From Quercus robur (Eukaryota; Streptophyta; Magnoliopsida; Fagales; Fagaceae), in contig NC_065536.1 of the NCBI RefSeq assembly GCF_932294415.1, positions 13,044,974-13,108,973 of the forward strand: a stretch of DNA of 64,000 nt. Reading direction: 5' to 3'. Positions within the stretch are counted from its first letter, which is position 1. Each line of letters starts with the position of its first letter. The translations under genes were made by a program, and so were the position numbers. A model generated the notes under the pieces. That model was not told the DNA's origin, searched no databases, and saw nothing but the letters and a program-made list of their open reading frames with translations. This document shows, in pieces, positions 22,600 to 36,059 of the stretch.

Positions 22600-25330
22600 T
22601 GAAAATTTTTGATCTAATACTAAGAAAGGAAAAATATAATTATCAAATGAAATCCAACACAAAAACAGAAAATGCACTTCAATTTATCTTATGAATGAGC
22701 CACATGGAATTGCATACCCAAGAGACAAAGACAATAGGTTATTAAACTCAAAATAGTGCTCCTTAAAAGGTGATCCTATCCTCTTCTGACAAGTACAATT
22801 TCTTCAAGGATCAGGTTAATGTATGCCCTTAAGGCACACATTAATCATCTATTTGAGGAAATTTTTATGAGAAATTAAAAAAACTGTCGAAAAATTTAAT
22901 CACTTTTTTGCTTTTCTATAAAATAATTTCCTAAAATAGTTTACAAACATATGCCCTAAGGGCATACGTTAATAAAACCCTTATTAACATGGAAAGAAAA
23001 CCGGCCTTACAGCCTAGAACACCTGCCAATTCAACTTCTGCTCAAACCAATTCACTTGAACCCATATTCATGTTCAATTCAGAAATCTCTCAAAGCAAAG
23101 ATCAAAGAAAATTTTTGGTCTAACAAGTAATTAATGGTATCGGGGATGCAATCCGTCTCATGGACAAAAGTGAATTTTTTATCTAGTTCTAGTCACAGGC
23201 TTCCAAATGTTCTAAAATTATGTGATTGACACTTCCGGTTTTTAAATCTATTCAATATTATCACTACACGTCATCTTTTGTTTAGAAGCACATTTTTTGG
23301 GATGACTTCATGACTTCTGAATTGCAAGAACATACGCCAAGCATTGCCAATGTATTTTATGTTTTTCTTCCATTCTTGAATTGAAACGTTACTACTCTTT
23401 ATGCAGGGACCGATGACTAATAAAAACAGATCAATACAATTGCCTCTTTGTTTTTGTTATAGTTGTGCTTACATATATACTATGTTCTCATCAAGAATTT
23501 GTCTTGTTTTAGGGGTTATAAAATAGAACAGTTGATACATAAACAGGTGTGTATGAGACAGATAACCTAATGTAATATGATGCCCCACAATTATATTTCA
23601 GCATATACAATCATACATTAGTACTTAAATAAACAATAGCAAATATCTTTTGGTATCTAAATCAGATTCTTTAAACTGTGCTAAATTGAAAACTTTTGAA
23701 TTTCTCAAAAATCTAATTACTAAGAAGCAAAAACATAAATATTGAGTAGAAAGAACTCACCAACTGCACAAATGCTTGCCACCCCCCCCCCCCCCCTTTT
23801 TTTGGTTATCTTGTTTGACCAGATCAAGCCAATAAAATTGTCCCTTGGACCTTAAAATTTAATTTCAAGTCCTCAGCATGAAAACACCAAGAAGGATTTT
23901 TACATTAAAAGTCAAGAGCCAGGAGAACATATAAATCCCTACAAAAGAACAGCAGCAGGTGAGCATAGTAGAAAAGGATATATCAAAACACAGTGATGAA
24001 AAAAAAATAGCTAGTTCCGAGACTGCAAAGTTTGAATAAAATGAAAGGGTGCAGCCAGGAGTTCTAAGGCAAACATCTTATGCAGAAATGTTGTAGAAAC
24101 ATGCCCATGTCAACTACCAAAAGACCAATCCATGCAAAAGATGTCTCACTAGGTAGAAGCATTATTGCACAGTTATTTAATATTTATCATGTAAATGCAA
24201 GAACACAATTTGTCTAACAGATCATAATATAGGATTTTCCTCAAACAAAGATGATGGTATTGAATTATTATGTCCCAACAAGTTGTTGTTCAAAAAGTAC
24301 AACCTAGATAAACATAACTACTAGTCAACTTCACACAAACACCTGGAGGGAAATCAGCATTGGGAAATGGCTTTCTACAATGCCAAAGTCTAGGCAGGTG
24401 ATCATAGCATTAAGGCCTCAGATACCAAATCAAATTCAAACCCATCTTTTATCACAATCATCCAATTCAACTGCATTTTAAGACCATTAAGATCATAAAC
24501 TATTCAAATAAAATAAAAACCATTATTTTCCCCCATTTTTTGAAGGGAGCAAAATCTATTCCTGAGTTTAAGTCACTCTTTTTTAAATACTAATCCACCA
24601 AACCTAATCACTTTGTAAAATTGTTTTACTCTCAAATGAATTTAAAATGCACCAAATTTAACAAGCAATGACTTTATCAGTAGACTATATAACCCAAAAA
24701 TTTAAGCTCAAGGATTCACTCTTACTCCAACTTCTAAATTTTTCTTTTTGGTTGGTTGAATCTGTATATTTATTTATTTTCCATAATACAAAGTGCATTT
24801 TGGTTGAACTGAGTCTTCTATCTGAAAATTTATGGCACCATGACAATTCCATTAATCAAACCTTAAATTCCTAGCAACATTCATTTAAGCTATCTGTTTC
24901 AAAATAAATACCACTGAGCCTTTTCAAAACACCATGACAATATGCTAAACTAATTAAAACCAGTAATTCTAATCATTTCAAGAAATCTCTTGACAATGGC
25001 CAATTAGATGTGTATCTTAGTGAGTCTGAAAAAGCATAGGGCTTCTGACTTTACTGGTCCATTAACTAGATAATTTAATGTTTTTTTCTCGAATAATTTT
25101 GAAGGCTTTTTAACCATTACGAATTTACAAGATATTGAATTCAAAAACAAATAATATGATCATCAATTATACTTTTACTTTGCATAAATGTCCTTTCAAA
25201 TTAAATTAGTATCCCGCATGAAAGAACCCATTAATTTAGAGAAAGAGAATGGGAAGTGACAAAAACCCCCAAAGATGCAAATCAAACACTGCAAAACAAG
25301 GAGACATACTCTGGCATTCAACAATCAAAC
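22600..25330. repeat. Diverged copy of the 33.2-35.5 and 36.8-38.7 kb flanking segment
   Basis: This has no coding sequence. Landmarks shared in order include a block near 22,990 (gaaaaccggccttacagcc; compare 33,633 and 37,158), aatctcttga near 24,985, and ggagacatactctggcattc near 25,300 (compare 35,512). It is AT-rich and much diverged. A poly(C)-poly(T) tract lies at 23,780-23,804. Confidence 0.55.
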
Positions 25331-25388
25331 AGTAGGTTGAGAACACAACAAAGAAAATAAGACAATAAATAAGCAGATAATAACTTCC

Positions 25389-28300
25389 TTAAATTATTTG
25401 GGAAGTTCTTGTAGCTGAAACAAGAAACCTTCGAATCCTCAAATCTGGTTCTTCACTGTCAAGATCTGCATTGCACGTCGAAATGCTGTATCTTCCATTA
25501 CAAATTTCTTCACCATATAAAACACATAATTTGTGACAGCTGGGAACATATTTATTTCTATATGACTGAGCATCAGGATGCACTTGCATTTTTTATAAAT
25601 AAGCCACATAAAAAAACTACAAATATCTAAAGGATACAAGAAAGAGTTAATGGCAATTCACATTGGTATAAGAATCCCAGACATAATCCTCAGCAGTTAC
25701 CATTTCTCCCGTTTCATCACAAGAAAACCTGCCCTGGTCAAGAAGAACCTTTATATCATTATATTGTCCCCTCAAATGTTTGTATCTTTTCCTTAGACCA
25801 TCTTTGTCATGTGACATCCAAATTTTGCATTGAACAGTCCAACCATTTCAATCCATGCCTCAGACACAAATCCATGACCAATTTTATTCCCTCTAAGCAC
25901 CTGGTCTGGTAACAATTCAATGAGGTAACGATCCATTGTTGATGTCCAATTTGTTTAAAGACATTCACTGTTAGAAGAGGTACAGCCCTCCTTTTCTTCA
26001 ACTACAAGAAAGGCAAAACTAACTGATTTATGAGGGTAATAAATAACTTTTCATTCAACAAAACATTTCAGACTTTTAAACATAAATTATGCTAGAAGCA
26101 CATTATACTTGCCATCATTGACAAACAGTAACTCATATAATTCAACAACATAATCGGATAGCAATAAGATGGGTACAGACTACAGAACAATACCCACAGC
26201 CTAGTAAATCTGTCCCAACCCTAAGAGAAAATTTAAAGAAATTATTAAAATGAATTAAAATCTCATGGATCTTAATGAACTGGGCATGCCTACAGGCATG
26301 TAATGAAAAAACTAGAACCTATAAATTGAACTTCCATTTAAGGATAGCATACATCAAGAAAAAAAAAAACTGTCATACAGTATACGAATCTCTGTAATTA
26401 AACATATCTGATAAAATTCCATTTGTGAAGGTTAAAGACCTACTGGACACCCTAATATTAACCAGAGTCCTAATTGTGACAATCAATAAATCCCAAGTTG
26501 CATGTATAAAGATGAAACCAGCATTTTTATTTCGATAAGTAAACAGGACTATATTAATAAATTGAAGAGGATGTCCTCAAGAATACAGGTTCCCTATAAA
26601 GGTCCTCCTACACATTCAAGAAATGAACCTAACCCGTCTTGATATGTATTATATCATCTTCAAAGTTTCTCCCTTGCCATAAATGACTGCAATGTCCGTT
26701 GCTGATTGCATTTCCAAATATCAATTCAAATCTCCATAGCTTAGCAAGGCCTTCCTATGATATGAGTGCGCATCTGGGTGTGCCTACATCAGCAATTGTA
26801 CACATGAAAATACAGTAAAAATGAATACCAATAACCAAGTAGACAAATAGTAACTCTTTTCATATTTAGAGCCAAATTTTCCATTGAACAACGTGACCAT
26901 ATCATTCCATGCTTGTTTCTTTTTTTCTTTTCTTTTTTTTTTTTTTTTTTTGATAGGTATCATTCCATGCTTGTTTCTTGAATGGATTACAGATCTTATT
27001 GCCTTTTTTAAGTTGGTCCAGCAAAAGCTTGACAAAATATTGGTCCATGTCCAATCTGTTTTTGAATGCCCTTTACTTGTCGGTACAAGGCTATTCATTG
27101 CAACACCTAATCAGTAAAAGTAGTTTTTATTCATTCAAAATAGATTATCTTGAAATACACATTACAATAAGCTAACATAGATCATATGTAATTTCAATCA
27201 ATCTTACTGCATCCAGTTCCTAGCTACCAAATGAAGTAAGATATGAAATTAATTACTATCGCTTCCAAAAAAAAACCCATCAAGGCCAGTTCAATCAAGT
27301 GTTCACAAAGCCAAGCACGATGTGCTCATTTCTCTGCAACATTTTTTTCCTCTTTTATGTGGATGTAAATAAAGGTGCTTATTTCTCCTCTGATACAAAA
27401 AGGTTTGCAAAGAAACACAACTACAAGTCTTATCATTAGGTACTACTTAGGTCGTAATTGGCTAAGCACAGAATCAGCAGTAAGCACATTACTGATTCTT
27501 GTGGAAAGCAGACCAGAGATCACTGCCCAAAGACTAGCTAAAAGAGGGATTGCAGTGTACAAATTTCAAAGATGGTAAAAGGCCATTTTTACTTCAAAAT
27601 TTATTAAATTCTATGGGGCATAGAGTCCCATCTATCTCTGGATAGACTCATGAGAAAAAGGGGGAGGGGATTGTTGCTTATGTCACTTTCTTGTATTATG
27701 CACACTCTCTAGAATAAAATAGTAGTAATAATAAAGAATTAGATAGTATAACCAAATCAATTACAATGAAAAATGGTAATTTAAGCCAAAAAAAAACCAA
27801 TAGCATATATTCCAATGCCACTCGCATATGCATCATTTCTGCTGATCCATGACAGGATATAAAAACACACCAGTATTCACTCCTTGAATGTCATCATCAA
27901 AGTCTATATCATGACTTGATAGGCTGTATCTTCCATCCCCTGTTGTATGTGCATATATCAAGCACAAATCATTGTAGTTCATCAAGGCTTTGTTTCTATA
28001 GAATTGTGCCTCTGGGTGAGCCTGCATGTGTATAATGTCAAGTCAGCACTCACTATGACACCAAAGGTATAGATCAAATCAAAACATTAACAAAACTAAA
28101 GCACCTTGATGTAAGCATCCCAAACATGATGACTGGCAACCACCATTTGTTTAGTATCATCCCATGAAAATCCATTCTGACCAACTCATTGAATTGAGTC
28201 CACAAATTAGTGTAGTGACTTTTCAAGACCTTTTTATCATATGGGGATCCAAAATGGCATTGAATGGTCAGCATATCAGTCCAAGCTTGTTTTTTTAATG

Positions 28301-28430
28301 TATGGCCCATCCTATTCCCCCTATGCACCTGATCTAACAAAAGATCAATAAAATAGCACTCCATTGCTGGTGTCTAGTTTGTCCTTGTACGATTGCTAAT
28401 TGCAGGTGTTTGAGTGCCCATTTCTTCCCC
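25389..28430 (-). pseudogene. Broken copy of the Myb/SANT gene, modules 1-3
   Basis: This is colinear with 4,340-7,500 of the intact-looking gene. B3 is at 25,389-25,590, A3 at about 25,650-26,010 (indels), B2 at about 26,640-26,780, A2 at about 26,850-27,110, B1 at 27,833-28,027 and A1 at about 28,090-28,430. A2 has lost about 145 bp and contains a 37-bp retroinsert. A1 has two small deletions that shift the frame (near 28,190 and 28,260). A 5' UTR exon relic lies at 29,430-29,490. Modules 4-6 and the tail are absent. It is not expected to encode a working protein. Confidence 0.85.
26922..26958 (-). mobile_element. Tail-only retroinsertion with 21-bp TSD in a pseudogene exon
   Basis: The 21-bp target at 26,901-26,921 repeats at 26,959-26,979. 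Between them lies a T-rich run plus gataggt, the same 3' terminus as the LINE at 20,394. The intact gene has a single target copy at about 5,988-6,008, which is the empty site. Confidence 0.9.
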
Positions 28431-28871
28431 CTAAAACATTCAGACTATCATTCTAGTGATAAGGTCCATTCCTATGCTATGCTTCCAATCCATAAACAAC
28501 AAGTCAACCTAGTCCTTAGCTATAGAGGTGGAAAATTCAAATTCGCCAGAAATATCTGAAACCCATTAATAAGATTTGCATTCTTGTTTCAATTCGTTTA
28601 ACAATTCAAACTCAAACTAATGAACACTTATAGCAAACACACTGATTATACCAAAGAATTAGGATCCTCCAGAGTTTTTAGGCTGACTTCATCATGGAAT
28701 TCCTAAAATCCTATCTATTTGTTTTGGAATGAGTGGATTGCTTTTGGCACATCATCAATAATTTAAATAGATACCAAAATGGTGATAGTCAATATTTTAT
28801 AAAACGTTGATACGTCGTAAAATATAATCCACTCCTTTAAAAATGAATGGATAAGATTTTAGGAACTCTGC

Positions 28872-29085
28872 AGTAGAGTTACCCGGATATCTTAATACAT
28901 ATATTATTCTGAGCTTAAGTTCTACATGTTACCCATTTTTTTAGCTGCTTAGAAAGCTAAAGAGAAAGGTGGACGATTTTAAATCCTAGATATTAAAAGA
29001 TCATTGGGGTCTCTCGGAAAACGAAAACCCAGAGTTTCATTAACAGAGTTTCTGAACTTTTTGCTTATCTATAGCTAAATTAAGA
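28872..29085. other. About 215-bp insertion relative to the gene copy at 7.9 kb
   Basis: The sequence ttaggaactct-ataattgcaaaat is continuous at about 7,910 but split here by about 215 bp. The insert has no inverted ends or poly(A) that I can see, so its origin is open. Confidence 0.5.
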
Positions 29086-29369
29086 ATTCTATAATTGCAA
29101 AATAAAAATTCAAACCTAAATCAGCTGTCAAAATGAAGATATTTAAGAGAAACTACTATAAAATTCGAGCTCAAATTATACATACTAACACCTTGTCTAA
29201 TTCTTGAGAAAACTAATAGAAAATGAAGGATAGGGGGAAAATATTCAATTATATGTGGTACACTGTATTGGGTTTTCATAAAAAAATCAAAACAGAATGT
29301 CATTCCAACCACAGTTCCTTTTATTTATGCTTCCAATACACAAAAGGATGAGTCAAGCCAAAAGTCCAA

Positions 29370-29371
<2 letters not shown>

Positions 29372-29401
<30 letters not shown>
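29372..29401. repeat. (TG)n microsatellite
   Basis: About 15 TG dinucleotides in the flank of the duplicated 5' UTR exon. Confidence 0.9.
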
Positions 29402-29404
<3 letters not shown>

Positions 29405-29499
29405 ATGATTTAGAGAGAGGGTGTGTTTGATACCTTTGAATTGTGGAGAGAAATCGCAGAGAGAGAGAGAGAGAGAGAGTGAGAAAGAAACACTGTGGT

Positions 29500-30602
29500 T
29501 GCCGTTTGGCTGCTTTGAGAGACATACTCCTCTACGTGGACTGCTATATCGTACTCCTGCACCACTCCATAACAGAAAAATTGACCAAACTGTCAATGTT
29601 TAACCAAATGAATGCCTATGACTATGAGCACCATTTTCCATGTGGGAATGGTGACTGCATTTGTCTTCCCGTTAATCAGCTTGATGGGGTTTTTGTCTTT
29701 CTGGGTGCCTAGCTTATGGGGTTTTTGTCTTTTCACGGTCGTTAAGAGTGTGTTGATAAATGTAGGAAGAATGAAAGGATCGAGGACAAAAGGGCCAAAT
29801 AATATTATTTGGCAAAATATGTAAAAATCTACCATTGTTTTGAAAAAATATATAAATGTACTAATTTTTTGAAACTCGAGTTTATAAAACTCGAGATTGC
29901 CATATAACTCGAGTTTTAGGAACTCGAATTCTTTGAAAAAATAACTTTTAAATTTGCCGGGTTATTTTTTAGAACTCGAGTTACATAAAAAATTGATGGC
30001 TATTTTTCATGAAACTCGAGTACGTGAAACTCAAGTTAAAAAAAAGTAGTAAATTCCTAATTATTACTTATATAATATAGTAATATTTAATAAAACTAAC
30101 TAAATAAATCAAATTAATACGTGTTTATGACATACATATACAAATTGATTAAACTCAAAAGTAATAAAGCATAATAATGAACCAAAAAAACGGTTCTTTT
30201 TCATCTTATTCATCATCTTGTCTAACCAATTTCATCAAAATTAATGTCATAATTTTCCCTCAAAAAAATAAAAGAGACTCAATGTTATAATAATGTTCAT
30301 CATTTTGCAAAATTATTTCTTCATTAACATTTTCTTCTTCTCATCAGCATTTATTATATCTTTTTATTCTTATCTGAACTTACTGTGGTTGGCTTTTCAA
30401 ACTAGTCAGTATTAGAAGTTTCCCTAATATATGTTCATTAAAAAAAAAAAAAAAATCCTTTTATCATTTAAACAATGGACAAGGGCAGCCATTAGCATCA
30501 ATAAATGGAGTTTTCCATAATGAAACAAGTTAAGAGGTTATTGACACGTACTCTAGGATGAAACAAGCTGAAATGAATTAAAAAACCACAGTAGATAATT
30601 CC
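29500..30602. other. Intergenic, includes a CTCGAG cluster
   Basis: No recognised gene. A 70-codon plus-strand frame at 29,612-29,824 has no family resemblance and includes a direct repeat (ggggtttttgtctttt). The CTCGAG cluster is listed separately. Confidence 0.4.
29868..30028. repeat. Cluster of palindromic AACTCGAGTT motifs
   Basis: CTCGAG occurs five times in about 160 bp, with two one-base variants (CTCGAA, CTCAAG), usually as AACTCGAG or CTCGAGTT. The spacing is irregular (about 15-50 bp). Clusters like this are seen in subterminal regions of plant transposons, but no partner end is identified here. Confidence 0.6.
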
Positions 30603-30766
30603 TTTTTTTTTTTTTTTAGAGAATTTCAACTATGGCGTCCGCTCCTGATGATAGTTTTTTATCATCAAACTAAGACACTAATCAGTTTTTGGTGTAGGCA
30701 GGAATTGAACCCCAGATCTCTTATTTAACCATAAAAATTTTTACCAATTGAACTAACTAGAACCCA
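30603..30766 (-). mobile_element. Antisense SINE, same family as 10,152
   Basis: It starts with a T run at 30,603. It contains the reverse of the 10,152 SINE (tggcgtccgctcctgatgat, then aggaattgaaccccagatc and ttgaactaactagaaccc). The flanks cacagtagataa and cgcagtaaataa look like a diverged target-site duplication. Confidence 0.75.
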
Positions 30767-31094
30767 CCGCAGTAAATAAATCTTATTACACATACTTACA
30801 AATGAATTATAATCTAAAAATAGCGTACCAATTAGTGACCCACCATTAATTTTCATTGAGGTATTCATTGGGAAAAGTTAACGGATGTTATAAGTGCATT
30901 GGTTTGGAAAATATTTTAGAAATTTGTTATGAAAAAAGAAAAAGAAAAACTAATTTTTTTTACAGCATTTTATATTTTCCGTCAAAATGGTATTAAAACT
31001 TTCATAAAAATTTCCATAAACAAATGCCCTAAGGGCACCAATTAACCGGATCCTTCATTATTTAACTGAAATCTATTTATTAGCCATATTGTGA

Positions 31095-31262
31095 AATGAG
31101 TAATGTTTTAAACACAAACTTTTTACAATATTGTTGCAATTACTAATGGGACAAATTTTTACTGATTCTCATCTAGGCCCACTATTGACATTACTTTTTT
31201 ACTTCCTAATAACCACTTATCTCATCAGTAGTTTGTAAAATATATTGTAGTTTTAGCATTTT
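31095..31262. mobile_element. MITE-like inverted repeat
   Basis: The left side, gagtaatgttttaaacaca...tttttacaatattg, is complementary in pattern to the right side, gtaaaatatattgtagttttagcatt. It is about 165 bp and non-coding. The ends are approximate. Confidence 0.45.
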
Positions 31263-31287
31263 CCTTGTGAAAAACCAACCCAATCAT

Positions 31288-31509
31288 ATGGAAAAACTTC
31301 CATATACGGACACACCCAAATTCGCACTAATTTTCACAACTTGCTAGGCTGTTAACTTATGATTAGATTACAACACTAATACATGGCATGAGACTATCAC
31401 GGAACTTGGTGAAAAAATGGATTTGGGTGCACCAATCACAGGCTGATACTAGTCTGTTGTGGGATTTGGGTGTGAAAATGGATAATATGTCCATAAAGTT
31501 TTCCTAGAT
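31288..31509. mobile_element. MITE-like element with GGAAAACTT ends
   Basis: The left end, ggaaaaacttccatatacgg...acacccaaattc, mirrors the right end, gatttgggtgtg...tccataaagttttcc. It is about 220 bp. The target duplication is not resolved. Confidence 0.6.
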
Positions 31510-32639
31510 TTTTTTTTTTTTTTAATATTACTAAGGGAAATTAGGACCATACGAAGGTTTCAAATGGTCTACAAAATAGGTAGAGGCCTGATCAGCCCAA
31601 CTTAAACTGTTGCTAAATTCGAGTCATTAACAAAAAATTTGCCATGTAAAAATTAAAAACAAAATTTCTATCAAGTGTATAATGATGTATCATAATATGC
31701 TTATACCTCATTTTACATAGATAAAGCTATTAAAGTCAAAAGTCAAAATCAACCTTGAAATGAGTAATTTGATACGAACCTTTTGACCATTTACAACTTT
31801 AGAGTGTTATAAAAGTAAATTAGTGTCAAACAGTGTCTTTCAAGGGAGATTCGTGGGCTTTTTTCTTCTTGGGTTGAAGTTTAGAAGCATAAGCCCAAAC
31901 CCACCTAAAAAATGTACATTAAAATTGAATGGGCAATGGGCATACAAATAATTTTTGCATTAATACAACGAAAGGGGCTAGTAAAACGACTCAGTAAATA
32001 CCTTGTTATGAACAGAAAAACACTTATACCCCCTGCTTAAGCTAGTCAGAAGTGTCTTCCACAATCACTCCTAGTCTTCCAATATATGACTTGAAATCAA
32101 GAGGACAAGGTGAGAAAATCCTTTAGGCTTCTTCCAATATAATTTTTTTGATTGCCAAACATCTTAGCAGTCTTTTTTTTCCCCCTTCTTGTGATTTGAC
32201 CACAAAACTGTTTAGTGGTAATCATCAACTGGCAACTATCAGGAGGTGTGCACACTCTAACAGGCCTCTCTGGTCTTGAGATTGCAAAACCTGAGTTGTT
32301 TCATAAGCACATGAGTACCTACAAAACAGAGACATAGAGAGCATTAGGACAGATTGCACAGAGCTTTCCATCTGCTTTTTTACAATTTATAAGTACGTAG
32401 TGCTTAAGTAAATCACTTTTTAGACAGTGCATTAGAAAGTAAGGTCAACAACTTTCTGCCTTCAAGGGTTATACCAACTAGCAAGCTTCCCAACTCCAAA
32501 CTACTCCATGATGGCCTCTCCACAATACACAAATACGAGGCTTACAAAGTAGCAGATTTTTGTTCTTTCTCTCATAAGATTTTCAAACTCCCAATTATCA
32601 TCAATCTCCATCCAGAGGACATTATTGTTGAACTCCAAT
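31510..32639. other. Intergenic, no gene seen
   Basis: AT-rich, with no domain or repeat family that I can support. The end of this stretch (about 32,560) is where the tandem duplication with 36 kb begins to be visible. Confidence 0.4.
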
Positions 32640-33165
32640 TTTGTGTAACAAAATATTAGGATGCACCTAGATATTTTATAATATAAGCAACAAATAGAGC
32701 AAATAATTGTCTAAATATACTAGAATGGATAAATGGCAATTCACCTAGGTATAAGAAGCTTAGACATAATCTCAGAGGTCACCATTTCTCCTGATCTCAA
32801 GACAACCCTATCTGTTCAAGAAGAACCTTTGTATCATTACATTGCATCCTCAAATGTTTGTATCTATGCCTCAGAGTATCTTTGTGATGGTGAGACCAAA
32901 TTTCCCATTGAACAGTCTGACCATTTCAATCTAAGCCTCGGCCACGAATCCATCACCAACTTTATTCCTGTTAAGCAAATGATCCATTTTTTATGTCTGA
33001 TTTATTCTTGGACATTCACCAATCAGCACAGGAATGGCGTTCTTTTATGCACCAACAGGAATGATAAAATTTATTTATGGGGTGATAAAAATTCATTTAA
33101 CAAAGCATTTGAGAATGCACTTGCCGGGACAGGGCTATTCATTGCAACACCTAATTGGTAAAAGT
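32640..33165 (-). pseudogene. Myb/SANT gene fragment (module 3 A exon joined to 5' edge of module 2)
   Basis: On the minus strand it matches 4,540-4,950 (module 3) with many indels. It then jumps to the 5' edge of the module 2 A exon (compare 6,110-6,160), so about 1 kb was deleted. The 142-codon plus-strand frame over this region is an antisense artefact. Confidence 0.75.
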
Positions 33166-34628
33166 AGTTTTTATCACAGACTAACCAAAATGATAAAAAA
33201 TACATGTGAACAAAGCAATGGATAAAGCATCAAATTTACTAGGGATGACAAGTGGATCTGAGAAAAGGAATCTCCTTCTCCAAGCCTATGTCAGGGAAAG
33301 ACAGGAAAACTATTAGAGAAAAGCTTTTCCTTTTCTTTTTTTGAATTCGATTTTACAACTATTGATATGATTCTTAGAAAGGAAGAAAATCTAATTATCA
33401 AATGAAACAATCAAAAAAAAAAAGAAAAGGAAATTGCAATTCAGTTTATCTTAAATATTTGCCACATGGATCAGCACACTGAAGAGATAAGGAAAATGGG
33501 TCGACAAACTCTAAAATACTCTAAAAAGAGCAATCCACCATCCTTTTGTCAAATATAATTTCTGCCAATCACAATGTCCACATTTGTTCAATCAACACAT
33601 TCCAAACTGCCTTATTTTAGCATGAAAAGAAAACCAACCTTATAGCCTTGAACACTTCCCAGTACTCTCCCACCAAAACGAAGTCAGTTGAACCCATTTT
33701 CATTTTGTCATTTGGGAGTCTTAAAGCAAATAAGCAGACAACTAAGATAGCTTAGCCCAGTTGTACATCCCCACAAGATGATAATAGGTCCATAGAGAAT
33801 CTCCATTCCCTTTCCCACCTGGAATCTGAATTAGATGCCTCATGTTGCTCCTACAATCCCCTTTAGTCAAACCCCTATCATGCTGAAGAACTGAGAACTG
33901 AGAATTTCTCAGTGGAAAGTGTTGACATAAGCAGAAGTCCATCTTGCCCTGTAACCATATCTGTTAAAAACAAAGAATTTTGATAAGTGTCACAACAGTA
34001 CACAAAAAATAAAAACAAAAGAAAGCATCCAGAATGCAATCCAAATTAGCATTCATGTATCGTAAGTTCCACTTTGCCATTCTTCTCAATACACCCATAT
34101 CTCTGGCTACCATTGTGTTCTTATTTCCAAAAATAATTTATAAAAAAAATAAATAAAGAAAAAGGGTAATTTATGAAAGAATTATTGTTCCAAACTTTCA
34201 AAGGTAAGATAAGTTAGTTTCACACAGTAGTGAAGTAATTTGTATAAGTGTAAAATTTCACAAAAGCTTCTTTTCATTCTTATTCTTTTTTAATATAGAG
34301 ATAATAGAAAATTAGTAATAATTACAAATAACTGTACATTGGAGACTGGAATCTCCTCCAACCACATATAATCCCCACCAAATTTAAAGGAAATGACAGA
34401 TTTCTAATCCATACTAATATATTCCAAAAAAAAAGGAGAAAAGGATTACACCATTTTATGATACTATACTATTTCTTCCTTAACACCAAATTTTGTAAAC
34501 CCATTACTCCTAGGTTTGAGCATTGCATGAATTTTAATAATTAATTCTATTATTTATTTTACCTTGTCATTTTCTTAAGTTCCCAATATTGCTTATATTT
34601 TGTTGGCATTAATGTAAGACTTGTGCAG

Positions 34629-34659
34629 ATTATCAAAAAAAAAAAAAAAAAAAAAGTGC
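34629..34659 (+). mobile_element. Tail-only retroinsertion with 13-bp TSD, shared by both tandem units
   Basis: aagacttgtgcag at 34,616-34,628 repeats at 34,660-34,672 around attatc, an A run and gtgc. A decayed version lies in unit 2 near 38,065-38,110, so the insertion is older than the tandem duplication. Confidence 0.65.
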
Positions 34660-36059
34660 AAGACTTGTGCAGAGTGCACATCAAAAATCTAAGTCGTAAG
34701 CTTAAAAGAGTATTCCATAATAATATCTTTTCAGCAAGCTATGAAAACCTATAAGGGTATGTAAATGGGTTGATGTGCTGTAGTAAATTTAAGAATTCCT
34801 AATACAGCTCTTGTTTCGTTAACACCAAATACAAATACACATCTCCCTCTTCCCTCATTAACCTTGGAAAATGGCTTATGTGCAACTCCTTTCACCATCT
34901 CCAAAGTAGGATTTTTCTTCCATAAGCCATTTCCTATCTCAAATATCCTGCTTTCTACCCATAAATCCATATATATAAAATATTGAAAATTTTTTTTTTT
35001 TAACTTTTTAAATATTATTCTTATTGTATCTTAGAAGAGGACAAGACGATAACTGCTTAACCGGTTATTGTATCCTTCCTAGCTAAATGCTTACTATTGC
35101 CAAATCCAGCAGGCCTCATTTGGCAACTACCACTCTGCCCCTTCAAATCCCATAAGAAACTATGCTCAACTAATGAAACCAATAATTCCAATTTAGTATA
35201 AGTAATCTCTTGAGTATGTCTAAGCAATGCTGATCTTCATCAATATAAAATATTATTTTCATTTTGGCTTTACTTGTCCATTGCACAACTTTATGCTTTT
35301 CACTAAAAGAATTTTAAAAACTTCTTTTCCATTAAAAGGAATGCAACTCAGCAACAAATCATATTACTAATTTCTTTCATTAGTTCTATTCTTTTGTTTG
35401 CATTACTATATCCTTTCAAATTGGCTTAATACCCCTTTAATGATGAGCATGTTAATATAATGAAAGAGAGTGCGAAGTGACAAAGATGAAAATCAAACAA
35501 TAAAACTAAAGAGGGAGACATACTCTGGCATTCAACAACTCAAAAGAAATTAAACAAAGATGATGCAAAGGAAAACATTTTCAAAGTAACAATAGTACCT
35601 TGCCTTGTTTCCTTGAATTTGATCAAGAGGTTGTAATTTTCTTTCACTGTGGCTATGAGTTGAAATTGGAATCATAGTTCACAGAGGGATAGGCCAGTGA
35701 TGAGGAACCCAAAATAAACCCATGTCCAACAGTTAAAGCAAATCCCATATCAAAGTCAGACCCACTTGTCACATCTAATTAATTTTTTTTACTACAATCC
35801 AAATAATTAATTTTTTTTGGCAGGGTGGAAGGCCTGACAAAAGAAACTCACACACACACCATTAAAGCCGATATCTTGACTCACTTGGTTATACCCTCTT
35901 ATCAGAATTTGGATTTCCATAAATCCAATAGACTGAAAATTGTGGGTTCTACAACATGAGATTTTGGATGACAAAAACTGAGATAATGCAACTGAAAGGA
36001 CTCTAATATTGTAGGTCAAGAAACACTACCATGAAAATACAACAATATAAGCCGACAAT

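Noticed and set aside
32733-33161. Plus-strand frame of 142 codons
   Set aside because: It is antisense to a degenerate Myb/SANT exon and its counterpart at 36.3 kb is broken in the same frame.
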